From NCBI RefSeq assembly GCF_002368295.1, contig NZ_AP018248.1:1893477-1957476 (forward strand): a DNA stretch of 64,000 bases, given 5' to 3'. Numbering within the stretch: position 1 is the stretch's first letter; every line of letters starts with the position of its first letter. Shown here one piece after another: positions 1 through 7,201 of this stretch. The position numbers and the translations under genes are program-made. The DNA comes from Tolypothrix tenuis PCC 7101. Its GTDB lineage: Bacteria; Cyanobacteriota; Cyanobacteriia; Cyanobacteriales; Nostocaceae. The notes below the pieces were generated by a model. It did no database searches, was not told the DNA's origin, and saw only the letters and a program-made list of their open reading frames with translations.

Positions 1-201
1 GCTAATGCATTAATTGACTATTTAAGCAATCCAGTACAGGCGCAAGCAATGGGCGATCGCGCTCGTAAATTAATTTTCCGCAATTATACTTGGGAGCGTG
101 CTGCTGAAAAGTTAGTAAAAGTTTATCAAGCAATTATCGATAAAAAAGTATTACCAGAATACCAAGATTTTGTTCCAGCAAAATCTGGTAAGGAAATCTA
201 A
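1..201 (+). CDS. Glycosyltransferase family 4, C-terminal end (partial)
   Basis: The window opens inside this gene in frame 1 and the TAA ends at 201, so only the last 66 residues are seen. They form the C-terminal helix region typical of GT4 (GT-B fold) glycosyltransferases: an 'ALIDYLSNP' stretch, 'MGDRARKLI', then 'YTWERAAEKLVKVYQAII', which matches the usual 'W...a..l...Y' ending of this family. These enzymes transfer a sugar from a nucleotide donor in the cytoplasm during polysaccharide or lipid glycan synthesis. The following YdcF-like and WcaF-like genes on the same strand support an exopolysaccharide context. Substrate unknown. Confidence 0.75.
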   Translation, partial: ANALIDYLSNPVQAQAMGDRARKLIFRNYTWERAAEKLVKVYQAIIDKKVLPEYQDFVPAKSGKEI

Positions 202-324
202 TTTTAAAATTAATTATGTCAAAATTTTTGGTGCTTAATTTAACACTACTTAGCGCCAAAAAATGACTTTATTAATGATGGTAAAAATGTAGATTTCAAA
301 AGCTAGAATCCGCCTATCGGTAAA

Positions 325-879
325 ATGTATAGTCGTCGTAAACTGAAAAAATATAGGTTTTTGGCTGTAGCGAGTTTGATTCTTACCCTGTTAGCGATCA
401 TTCCTTTGCGTTTGGCGATCGCAACAACTCAAACACCACACCCTCAAGCCTTTCTTACCTTAGGTGGCGATCCTCCCAGGGAACAATATACTGCTGAACT
501 AGCTAAATGGTATCCATCTTTAGAAGTTTGGGTGTCTTCTCCTCCAGAACCAGATAAGACATATGCATTGTTTCAAGCTGCAAATATCGCTACTCGGTTA
601 CATATAGATAATCGTGCTAGTGATACTGTTACTAACTTTACTACCTTAGTTTCAGATTTTAAGAAACGCCAGATTCAACATCTTTACCTCATCACTTCTA
701 AAAATCATATGCCTAGAGCTAAAGCGATCGCTTTTTTTGTTCTAGGTAGCCAAGGGATCGCTTTCACTCCTCTCTCTGTACCATCCGATCAGCCTCAAGA
801 ATCAGTAATTCGTATTCTGCGAGATATTGCTCGCTCTTTACTCTGGATAATCACAGGTTATACAGGAGCCAATCTTTAG
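325..879 (+). CDS. YdcF/DUF218 family membrane-anchored protein
   Basis: 184 residues. A basic N-terminus (MYSRRKLKKYR) is followed by one hydrophobic segment at about residues 12-33, which looks like a signal anchor, then an extracytoplasmic domain. 'AFLTLGGDPPREQYTAELA', 'DNRASDTVTNF' and 'LYLITSKNHMPRAKAI' (about residues 120-135) match the DUF218 pattern (GG...R...A..L; S..T..N; TS..H..RA) seen in YdcF, SanA and ElyC. Family members are linked to cell-envelope or polysaccharide metabolism, but the biochemical role is unsettled. The gene lies 23 bp upstream of a WcaF-like acetyltransferase on the same strand, so the two are probably co-transcribed. Confidence 0.75.
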   Translation: MYSRRKLKKYRFLAVASLILTLLAIIPLRLAIATTQTPHPQAFLTLGGDPPREQYTAELAKWYPSLEVWVSSPPEPDKTYALFQAANIATRLHIDNRASDTVTNFTTLVSDFKKRQIQHLYLITSKNHMPRAKAIAFFVLGSQGIAFTPLSVPSDQPQESVIRILRDIARSLLWIITGYTGANL

Positions 880-902
880 TATCCTTTTTGCATCTATAAA
901 TT

Positions 903-1445
903 ATGCGTCTAGATCAATATACTGTCGGTACTTACACCCCAGGTGCACCATATTGGAAACAACTTCTCTGGTATTTTATCGGGTCGCCTTTGCTTGAAAG
1001 TTATTGGCTTCCTATGTCATCGTTAAAAGTTTGGATACTACGAAGCTTTGGTGCCACTATTGGTCAACAAGTTAGGATTAAACCAGGAGTAAAGGTCAAG
1101 TTTCCTTGGCGATTAAGCATTGGTGATTTTGCTTGGATTGGGGAAAATGCTTGGATTGATAACCTAGCACCTGTGATTATTGAAAGTCATGTTTGTTTAT
1201 CTCAAGGAGTCTATCTCTGCACTGGCAATCATAACTGGAATCATCCTGATTTTAAACTGATGCCTGCTCCTATCTACATTCAAGAAAGTAGTTGGATTGC
1301 AGCCAAGTGTATAATTGGCCCAGGAGTGACAGTTGGTAAAGGTGCAGTGCTAACCTTGGGTGGTGTAACTGGGTCTTCTTTGGAGCCAATGATGATTTAT
1401 GCTGGTAATCCGGCTCAACCCATCAAAAAGAGATTCAATTATTAA
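903..1445 (+). CDS. WcaF-like hexapeptide-repeat acetyltransferase
   Basis: 180 residues, normal for the colanic acid WcaF/LbH_MAT_like family. The N-terminal part (YTPGAPYWKQLLWYFIGSPL, then SLKVWILRSFGATIG) is characteristic of this subfamily. From about residue 55 there is a left-handed beta-helix of hexapeptide repeats (IKPGV, IGDFAWIGENAWID, VIIESHVCLSQG), with the loop 'TGNHNWNHPDF' near residue 107 carrying histidines expected in the active site, and the usual end 'YAGNPAQPIKKR'. The expected reaction is O-acetylation of a polysaccharide sugar from acetyl-CoA in the cytoplasm. The acceptor cannot be read from the sequence. Confidence 0.85.
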   Translation: MRLDQYTVGTYTPGAPYWKQLLWYFIGSPLLESYWLPMSSLKVWILRSFGATIGQQVRIKPGVKVKFPWRLSIGDFAWIGENAWIDNLAPVIIESHVCLSQGVYLCTGNHNWNHPDFKLMPAPIYIQESSWIAAKCIIGPGVTVGKGAVLTLGGVTGSSLEPMMIYAGNPAQPIKKRFNY

Positions 1446-2598
1446 TATTAATAGGTTGTTTACTCTCAAAAAATCATTATTGCTGCCAAAGTTTGAGAAT
1501 GTTATTTAAGCCAAGTATAAGGCTGATTTTTCGCTGCCAAAACTAAAATTAGATAAAAAGTAGAAACTAAAACTGGTGGTTTTGTGGGCTATTCTATTTT
1601 GTGAAATTAATAAAATACTGTGATAAAGTTTCTTTTCTAAGTGATTACACAAGCAGCAGTTTCACTGCCATATTGGTAAAAATTAGCTACTTGCAATTTA
1701 GAGTAGCTTTGATATCTAATACATCGCCTATCGAAAAAATTTGAGTTTCAGGTAATAATTTGCTTTTTGCAAACTCCAAGTTTCAAGATGGACTGAGTTA
1801 CAGCCGATTGCAAGTTGGTGGCACATATAATTGTCAGTGCATTGTACTGCCATGCGCCTACCTGCGTAACTCATTAACTTAGAATACGCTGTAGATTTAT
1901 AATTACATATACATTAACTGCTTGTTTTTATTTAATTATTTTTCTCTGAAAATAGAAAAATGCAGAATGAATATCCTCAAAATTACCTGAGATAGAACTC
2001 ATATTTGATTTTTGAAGTTGACGTAGGATGCGTTAGCAGTGAGAGTACGGCATCAGTACCAAAGTTTTTCGTGCGTTATGGCTTACTGAAATTTTTTCAG
2101 AAATCAAATGGGATTCCTATACAAAATAGCACACTTGAATATATGAGATTAATTCTTCTTTGGGTCACAGGGAAGTAATCCCTTCCATATCATACAACTA
2201 GCAGATATGTAGTCAAGCATTGATGGTAGTTGCTGAATCTCGCAAATGCATCAAATATACTGTTATATAAAGTTTTTAATGTCGAAATTTAAATATTTAT
2301 CGGTAAAAGCGGCAAAAGCAGCAGTTTAAGACCTAAAATACATAGACTAATACTATTACCACTGTTTCCAGTGTTAACATTGAGATTAGATTTGTAAAAT
2401 TTACTAGTATCGATGTTCTACTGGTCTGTTTTTCAGCAGTTAAATCAGCAAACCCCATCTGCAAACTTTGATATTACTTACTAATGTAAGGACTGCAATA
2501 TGAGACACAGGATAAAAACTTAGAACTATATCCAGCAACGATTCGGTGCTTTACCACTAAAACTAAAACAAAATCATATATAGCTAAGTATAACAAAA
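1446..2598. other. Gene-less stretch, 1.15 kb
   Basis: I see no reading frame of useful length and no RNA gene. The DNA is AT-rich with scattered short fragments also found elsewhere in Nostocales intergenic regions, for example 'GTAGGATGCGTTAGC' near 2025, which resembles the 'GCTAACGCATCCTAC' near 25310 in inverted form. It probably contains the promoter of the gene at 2599. No hairpin with a U-tract is obvious after the acetyltransferase gene. Confidence 0.5.
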
Positions 2599-4194
2599 AT
2601 GCTAATCTCTTCAGAAAGTCCTCCACAAGATTTAGTTCTACTCAAATCTGATAATTCTCCGTTAGAGGTACACTCTGATGAATGGGAATCACGAATAGCA
2701 CAATTAGTTGGTTTTGAAGATGAATCTGCATCTGTTGATACGGAAGCAGTATCAGAGGCTGCTGAATTGCAGTCATCATTACCTGAACCATCAGAAGTTA
2801 AAACTGAGCAGTCACTTTCATCTAATCCCTTCGCCAAGTTAGGTGTGGTAAGTACTGCCACTTTAGCTATAGTGTTAGTTGCTGGCGCATTTTTATCGCA
2901 GTTGATGGGTAGTAATCAAAAGCCCAAAAAGAATATTATTGTTTCTCCAGAAATGCAGCCGACAACCACAAAAGACTCCATTTCTGAAGATTTAGCAGCA
3001 GAAGTAGAAACTCTCAAAACTAAATTAGCCCTTACAGAACAAGCAGACGCTATCAAATTAGCACAACAAAAGTTAAGGAGCGGAAAACTCATATCTGCTT
3101 CTCAGGTAGCCAATCAACGAAATTCGCAACCAGATACTTTTCCAGATAGACGAACTGTGTTACCTATAATACCAACATCCCCATTACCACCATCAGCAGT
3201 TAATGCACCCCGTGTAGTCACTGTTGAGCGCATTGTCAGACCTCCCTATCCTCAACAAACTCCTTTTCCTCTACCTTCGCTGTTACCACAACCAATAGTT
3301 ACTAACCCAAATCCTCAGCCATTAATTAATGTAACTCCATCACCGACACCGAACCCGCTTCAAGAATGGGCAAAGTTAGCAAAGTTAGGTAGCTATGGAC
3401 AGGTTGCTGTCACTAATACATCTAATGTGAATGCAACTACTCCGATCAACCAAAGAAATGAGCCAGTACCGCAACAGGCTAATAATCCTCAGTCGGAACA
3501 ACCCAGACAGCAAACTTCCGTGGTTAGTCAAGTATCATCGCAGAGTCCAAAATCTATAGCCATTGGTAGTAGTGCTAAAGCTGTTTTGGCGACAGCGGTA
3601 TTTGGAGAAACCAGTAAATCTTCTAATAACGATGACAAAAATGTTTTTGTAGTACGTTTGAAAGAGCCATTAAAAGCAGTGGATGGTGCGATCGCTATTC
3701 CTGCAAATACCGAATTATTAGCTGAATTGGGTTCTCTTTCTGAACAAGGTTTGTTGCAACTGAAGGTAGTAAAAATCATTGCCAAAGAGAATGGCAATCT
3801 TACGGAAAGAAGCTTACCAGAAAATGCGATGGTGGTGCGTGCGCCCCAAGGTAGACCTTTAATCGCAAACCAATATCCTAATAGAGGGTCATCTATTTTG
3901 GGTATGGATATAGGGCTATTTGTCTTAGGTGGCCTTGGCAAAGCAGCAGAGTTAACTAACCGTACTGAATCTCAAGTTGTGACTACAAATGCTGGTGGTA
4001 CGATCATTAGCAATACCAACCCACAACGCAACATTTGGGCGGGAGTTTTAGAAGGCGGCATGAATACTGTAGTTCCCCAAATTACCCAACGCAATCAACA
4101 AGCGATCGCTCAAATGAGCCAAAGATCTAATGTTTGGTTTTTACCTGCGGGTACAGCAGTTGAAATCTACGTTAATCAATTGATGCAATTGTAA
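2599..4194 (+). CDS. Membrane-anchored VirB10/TrbI-like protein of unknown role
   Basis: 531 residues. An acidic N-terminal segment (1-75) precedes one transmembrane helix (about 81-104, LGVVSTATLAIVLVAGAFL). A coiled-coil stretch follows (about 130-160, EDLAAEVETLKTKLALTEQ), then a proline-rich linker (about 180-260) and a C-terminal domain from about 320. The C-terminal part has 'AIAIPANTELLAEL', a conserved-looking 'PQGRPLIAN' and an ending 'WFLPAGTAVEIYVNQLMQL'. Short N-terminus, single TM, Pro-rich stalk and a C-terminal beta domain ending in 'pAGT.v.i.vn' is the architecture of VirB10/TrbI proteins of type IV secretion systems. No other secretion gene is nearby, so any role in secretion is inference; a stand-alone envelope-spanning protein is possible. 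Confidence 0.55.
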   Translation: MLISSESPPQDLVLLKSDNSPLEVHSDEWESRIAQLVGFEDESASVDTEAVSEAAELQSSLPEPSEVKTEQSLSSNPFAKLGVVSTATLAIVLVAGAFLSQLMGSNQKPKKNIIVSPEMQPTTTKDSISEDLAAEVETLKTKLALTEQADAIKLAQQKLRSGKLISASQVANQRNSQPDTFPDRRTVLPIIPTSPLPPSAVNAPRVVTVERIVRPPYPQQTPFPLPSLLPQPIVTNPNPQPLINVTPSPTPNPLQEWAKLAKLGSYGQVAVTNTSNVNATTPINQRNEPVPQQANNPQSEQPRQQTSVVSQVSSQSPKSIAIGSSAKAVLATAVFGETSKSSNNDDKNVFVVRLKEPLKAVDGAIAIPANTELLAELGSLSEQGLLQLKVVKIIAKENGNLTERSLPENAMVVRAPQGRPLIANQYPNRGSSILGMDIGLFVLGGLGKAAELTNRTESQVVTTNAGGTIISNTNPQRNIWAGVLEGGMNTVVPQITQRNQQAIAQMSQRSNVWFLPAGTAVEIYVNQLMQL

Positions 4195-4269
4195 GTAGGT
4201 CGGCGAAATTTAAAGATAACTGGCTGAGGCTGTCATTTGTTCTTGGTCATTTGTCTTTGGTCATTCTTA

Positions 4270-4307
4270 CAAAGTTCTGAGCGGAGGTTTCCTCCGCTCA
4301 AACTTTG
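4270..4307. terminator. Strong hairpin between convergent genes
   Basis: CAAAGTT..GAGCGGAGG, loop TTT, CCTCCGCTC..AACTTTG. There is a 9-bp GC-rich stem plus a 7-bp outer stem with a small bulge. It lies 75 bp after the VirB10-like gene and 160 bp from the end of the converging hydrolase gene. There is no long U-tract, so it may be a bidirectional terminator or a palindromic repeat. Confidence 0.5.
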
Positions 4308-4466
4308 CGCTTTGTCATTGATAAGGATTGCAAGCCTATTGTTTAAAGCAAGGTTGAATCTCTTTGTAGTATTACGAGATTCAGCCTTAAAAATTTTCAA
4401 GGGATAACAATATTGTGTGCCTCTACCCATCTAATGTATTGTGTTTTTAAATTGGGACAAAAAAAT

Positions 4467-5318
4467 TCATTTCACGGTAAATTTGTAAGTTTCACCGTGA
4501 TTTAAGTATCTCACCTGAGTTTCTAAACCTGCTGCTGCAACCGCCTGCATAAAATCCTCTAGCGGTGACTTGAAAACTGTGTAATCGTTATAGTGAATCG
4601 GTATAGCAGTATGGGGAGCAATAATTTTAATTGCTTGTACTCCCTGCATTGCATCCATAGTTAGGAGAATGCCAAATATTTTTGTTCCTCCTAGGTGCAG
4701 TAGTGCAAGGTCAATGTCAGGGTATTTTTGGGGAATTTCTTTTAACTCTTCATACAAAAGTGTATCGCCGGTAATGTAGAGGCGGTATAGAGTTTCTTGG
4801 GTAGAATTTTGAAACTCTAACATACTGCCCATTACAGGCGGAAGTAGAGCATTGATTATACCAGGGCCGTGTCTTCCTGGCATAGCGCTAATTCGCAGTG
4901 AATTATTGCCCTTGGTAACAGTTATACTTTCCCAAGTATCAAGTGCTTGCGTTGCTTTAAATCCTTTTTGTTTCAGCTTATTTGCTGCATGAGGGGTTGT
5001 GATAATTGGTAAATTTTTGTCGAGTTTTTGCTCGACAACGCGGTCAAAATGATCCTCATGCATATGCGACAGCACAATTAAATCTAGGGGTGGTAACTCC
5101 GCCATTTCTATTGCTGGATTCGTTTTCCGAGCCGAGCGGATGCCATAATGCAGATGCACGTGTTCTCCCTTGTGGAGAAAGTTCGGGTCGGTAAGTATTG
5201 TAAATCCTGCATAGTGCAAAAGCACAGTTGCAGTGCCAATAAATAAGATTTCACCCGTTTCAATATCTGCTTTGTTGCTGTCTGTAGGCAAGACAAGTTG
5301 AGTAGGGTTGTCCATCAT
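4467..5318 (-). CDS. Metallo-beta-lactamase-fold hydrolase (UlaG/RomA-like)
   Basis: About 284 residues from the Met at 5318. An upstream in-frame Met at 5381 exists, but the extra 21 residues look non-conserved. The metal motif 'LSHMHEDHFD' (about residues 84-93) fits HxHxDH with Glu at the variable position. It is preceded by 'ILFIGTATVLLHYAGFTILTDP' and followed by 'MPGRHGPG', 'YITGDTL' and 'AIPIHYNDYTVFKSP', the order found in UlaG/RomA-type metal-dependent hydrolases. The protein is probably a cytoplasmic Zn or Mn hydrolase; the substrate is unknown. It converges with the VirB10-like gene and diverges from the flavin reductase gene. Confidence 0.8.
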   Translation of the reverse strand: MMDNPTQLVLPTDSNKADIETGEILFIGTATVLLHYAGFTILTDPNFLHKGEHVHLHYGIRSARKTNPAIEMAELPPLDLIVLSHMHEDHFDRVVEQKLDKNLPIITTPHAANKLKQKGFKATQALDTWESITVTKGNNSLRISAMPGRHGPGIINALLPPVMGSMLEFQNSTQETLYRLYITGDTLLYEELKEIPQKYPDIDLALLHLGGTKIFGILLTMDAMQGVQAIKIIAPHTAIPIHYNDYTVFKSPLEDFMQAVAAAGLETQVRYLNHGETYKFTVK

Positions 5319-5473
5319 ATCGTGTTCAGCTAAAGACTGATTGTGAAGGCAGCACAAGAGAGAATTTTCAGCTTTCTGCACGAAGGTGAATAAATCTCAC
5401 GTGCAAATATTGAATCTTTGACTACTAGTTCACCCCACTACTTGAGAGCATTCATCGTCCTAAAGACACAGTT

Positions 5474-5554
5474 ATACAAATTCAAAATTAAGAATCCAAA
5501 CCGGACAAGACTTTGAGTCTGTGTATCTGTCGCATTCTTTTTTCAAATTGGTGT
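5474..5554. repeat. Short inverted-repeat element, family 2, 81 bp
   Basis: It begins ATACAAATTCAAA and ends TTTTTTCAAATTGGTGT, so the ends are imperfect inverted repeats. The right half 'TATCTGTCGCATTCTTTTTT' is nearly the same as in the copy at 17582-17663. Longer relatives are at 36002, 47663 and 52335. It lies in the divergent spacer upstream of the flavin reductase gene and may contribute to or disrupt its promoter. Confidence 0.6.
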
Positions 5555-5606
5555 TACACGTAGTACAGGTTCAAATTAAACTGTAATTTTTATCTGGGCA
5601 GTCTAC

Positions 5607-6230
5607 ATGATTATTGATCCTTCACAAATTGATCCTAGAAATACTTACCAATTACTGATTGGCTCGATTGTCCCCCGGCCGATCGCTTGGGTGTCTACAA
5701 TTGCTAGCGATGGTACGTTAAATCTTGCGCCTTTCAGTTTCTTTATGGGTGTGGCTGCAAACCCACCAACTTTAGCCATTTCTTGTGGTTCTCGTCGTGG
5801 GACAAAAAAAGATACGCTAGCGAATGTAGAGCAGTCAGGAGAATTGGTAGTCAACATCGTAGTCGAAGAATTAGGCGATCGCATGAACCTAACTAGTGGT
5901 GAGTTTCCGCCTGATGTTGATGAATTTCAAATTGCAGGGCTAAACCCTGCGCCTTGCAAACGCGTGCGTGCGCCGCGAGTGGCTGAGTCACCAATTAATA
6001 TTGAGTGTGTACTCAAACAAGTAATTTATGTTGGCAATGAAGGTAGTGAATCGGGATTAATTATCGCTGAAGCCGTGATGTGGCACATCCGCGACGATTT
6101 ACTTACACCTGAAAACACCATTGATATTAGCAAACTACATGCGATCGGTCGTCTCTCAGGGAATTGGTATACAAGCACTCACGATTTATATCAAATTACT
6201 CGTCCTGATACCCAGCAGCCTAAAACTTGA
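5607..6230 (+). CDS. Flavin reductase-like, FMN-binding split-barrel protein
   Basis: 207 residues. 'RNTYQLLIGSIVPRPIAWVST', 'NLAPFSFFMGVAANPPTLAIS' and 'KKDTLANVEQSGELVVNIV' are the diagnostic blocks of the flavin reductase (Flavin_Reduct) family. It binds FMN in a split beta-barrel and is expected to be a soluble NAD(P)H:FMN oxidoreductase or a flavoprotein partner. The C-terminal part includes 'SPINIECVLKQVIYVGNEG' and 'HAIGRLSGNWY', also conserved in the family. No partner gene is adjacent, so the physiological substrate is open. Confidence 0.85.
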   Translation: MIIDPSQIDPRNTYQLLIGSIVPRPIAWVSTIASDGTLNLAPFSFFMGVAANPPTLAISCGSRRGTKKDTLANVEQSGELVVNIVVEELGDRMNLTSGEFPPDVDEFQIAGLNPAPCKRVRAPRVAESPINIECVLKQVIYVGNEGSESGLIIAEAVMWHIRDDLLTPENTIDISKLHAIGRLSGNWYTSTHDLYQITRPDTQQPKT

Positions 6231-6407
6231 GCCACGCCGTACTTGGTATAAGTAATTATTCACTACCACCTGATAAATACTTGTGCTACATTAAGTAGTG
6301 GGATAGTAATACATTAGCAAAGCTATGGTTCGGGTTCTGTATGCCCGTCTGGTGCGCCAAACTCTGGATTGAGCGTATACCGCCGAGCAATGTGTTACTG
6401 ATTAACC

Positions 6408-6472
6408 GTTTGATTAGCTCAGTGGTAGAGCAGCCGAAGAGGTCGGACGTAGGTTCGAGTCCTACATCAAAC
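6408..6472 (+). pseudogene. Shortened tRNA gene (defective anticodon arm)
   Basis: The acceptor stem GTTTGAT/ATCAAAC is perfect, the D arm is GCTC-AGTGGTA-GAGC, and the T arm GTAGG-TTCGAGT-CCTAC is perfect. Only 17 nt (6434-6450) separate the D and T arms, where about 23 are expected. The segment can form only a 4-bp stem CCGA/TCGG with a 5-nt loop AGAGG lacking U33, so no normal anticodon loop exists. A deletion of about 6 nt is the simplest explanation. The intact acceptor and T arms suggest recent loss. It is followed directly by the next tRNA. Confidence 0.7.
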
Positions 6473-6476
6473 ACCC

Positions 6477-6551
6477 TGGAAGTTAGCTCAGTGGTAGAGC
6501 AATCGACTAATAATCGATGTGTTACAGGTTCGATTCCTGTACTTTCAACCA
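6477..6551 (+). tRNA. tRNA with anticodon loop CTAATAA (apparent anticodon AAT, Ile)
   Basis: Acceptor TGGAAGT/ACTTTCA (one G-T pair), D arm GCTC-AGTGGTA-GAGC, anticodon arm ATCGA-CTAATAA-TCGAT, variable loop GTGTT, T arm ACAGG-TTCGATT-CCTGT, discriminator A and encoded CCA. All stems close. The 7-nt loop puts AAT at positions 34-36, which would read AUU (Ile). Bacterial tRNA-Ile normally carries GAT, so the identity should be treated as uncertain. It lies 4 nt after the defective tRNA. Confidence 0.8.
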
Positions 6552-6552
6552 C

Positions 6553-6576
6553 AAACCCTGTCTGGGTCAAAAGACA
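6553..6576. repeat. tRNA-array spacer repeat, copy 1
   Basis: This 24-nt sequence, AAACCCTGTCTGGG followed by TCAAAAGACA, recurs at 6656-6679 with two T-to-C changes. Each copy begins one or two bases after a tRNA 3' end (CCA). It contains a small CCC/GGG inverted repeat and GTC-AAAA-GAC. It looks like a duplicated inter-tRNA spacer and supports array growth by unit duplication. Confidence 0.6.
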
Positions 6577-6580
6577 AATT

Positions 6581-6654
6581 TGCGGAATAGAGCAGCGGTA
6601 GCTCGTTGGAATTAGTATCCAAAGATCAGTGGTTCAAATCCACTTTCTGCCCCA
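6581..6654 (+). tRNA. tRNA with anticodon loop ATTAGTA (apparent anticodon TAG, Leu?)
   Basis: Acceptor TGCGGAA pairs with TTCTGC(C) over six positions with a weak first pair. D arm GAGC-AGCGGTA-GCTC, anticodon arm TTGGA-ATTAGTA-TCCAA, variable loop AGATC, T arm AGTGG-TTCAAAT-CCACT, then CCA. The loop places TAG at 34-36, which would read CUA (Leu). However, the variable loop has only 5 nt, whereas bacterial tRNA-Leu has a long variable arm, and position 32 is A instead of a pyrimidine. It may be a non-canonical or mis-identified array tRNA. Confidence 0.7.
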
Positions 6655-6655
6655 A

Positions 6656-6679
6656 AAACCCCGTCCGGGTCAAAAGACA
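6656..6679. repeat. tRNA-array spacer repeat, copy 2
   Basis: This is the second copy of the 24-nt spacer (AAACCCCGTCCGGG then TCAAAAGACA), 22 of 24 positions identical to the copy at 6553-6576. It is followed directly by a tRNA-Asp-like anticodon arm rather than by a full tRNA. Confidence 0.6.
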
Positions 6680-6696
6680 CTACCCTGTCACGGTAG
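6680..6696 (+). pseudogene. tRNA-Asp-like anticodon arm remnant
   Basis: CTACC-CTGTCAC-GGTAG is a perfect 5-bp stem with a 7-nt loop carrying GTC at 34-36, the classic Asp anticodon arm. It begins exactly where the next tRNA of the array should start, but no acceptor, D or T arm is found on either side. It is best explained as the internal remnant of a fourth array tRNA. Because it is only 17 nt, chance cannot be excluded. Confidence 0.35.
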
Positions 6697-7201
6697 CCCA
6701 TGTAACTTAATGCAAAACTCTGCGGTGTAGGTGCTTACTACTAGCGATCGCTCTGCGATCCGAAGTAGTAACAGTGAAGGAGCTAGAGCAAATGTTCTCT
6801 CCCTAACTTGAGTATGTCCCTTCCTTTATCATATCTGGTTTCTCTGCGGATATTCTGGAATTGGCAAGGCGAACGGCATATCTGAGCGCTGTTTTTCTAG
6901 GTTACCTTTGGGTAATTTAGGGAATTTAGCAGTTCTCTTAATCCAGTTTTGGAGACGCTATTTGCCCGCAACTGAACTGTAAACACCTACATTTGCAGAG
7001 TTTTAAAATATCATGTAGTATATGTAATACAAAAGCAATTAAGTTTATAACTGACTGAAGTAGGTAATGTAACACAAAAGTATTTTTCTCTTGGCTGTAC
7101 AAAAAATTAGCTCAACGAAAATAGAGGGTAAATTTTCTCAGCCAAAGTTACAAATATTGTGATCAAACCTGCTGCGGCAGCTATGACTACCTCAATTAAC
7201 T
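6697..7201. other. Gene-less stretch after the tRNA array
   Basis: About 500 bp without a supportable gene. It contains an imperfect inverted repeat, 'CTACTAGCGATCGCTCTGCGATCCGAAGTAG', at about 6738-6768 that overlaps a HIP1 site. The final 120 bp are AT-rich and probably hold the promoter of the SPFH gene at 7202. Confidence 0.4.

Noticed and set aside
6286..6601. Two overlapping short frames on opposite strands
   Set aside because: They cover the tRNA array; the DNA is explained by the tRNA structures.
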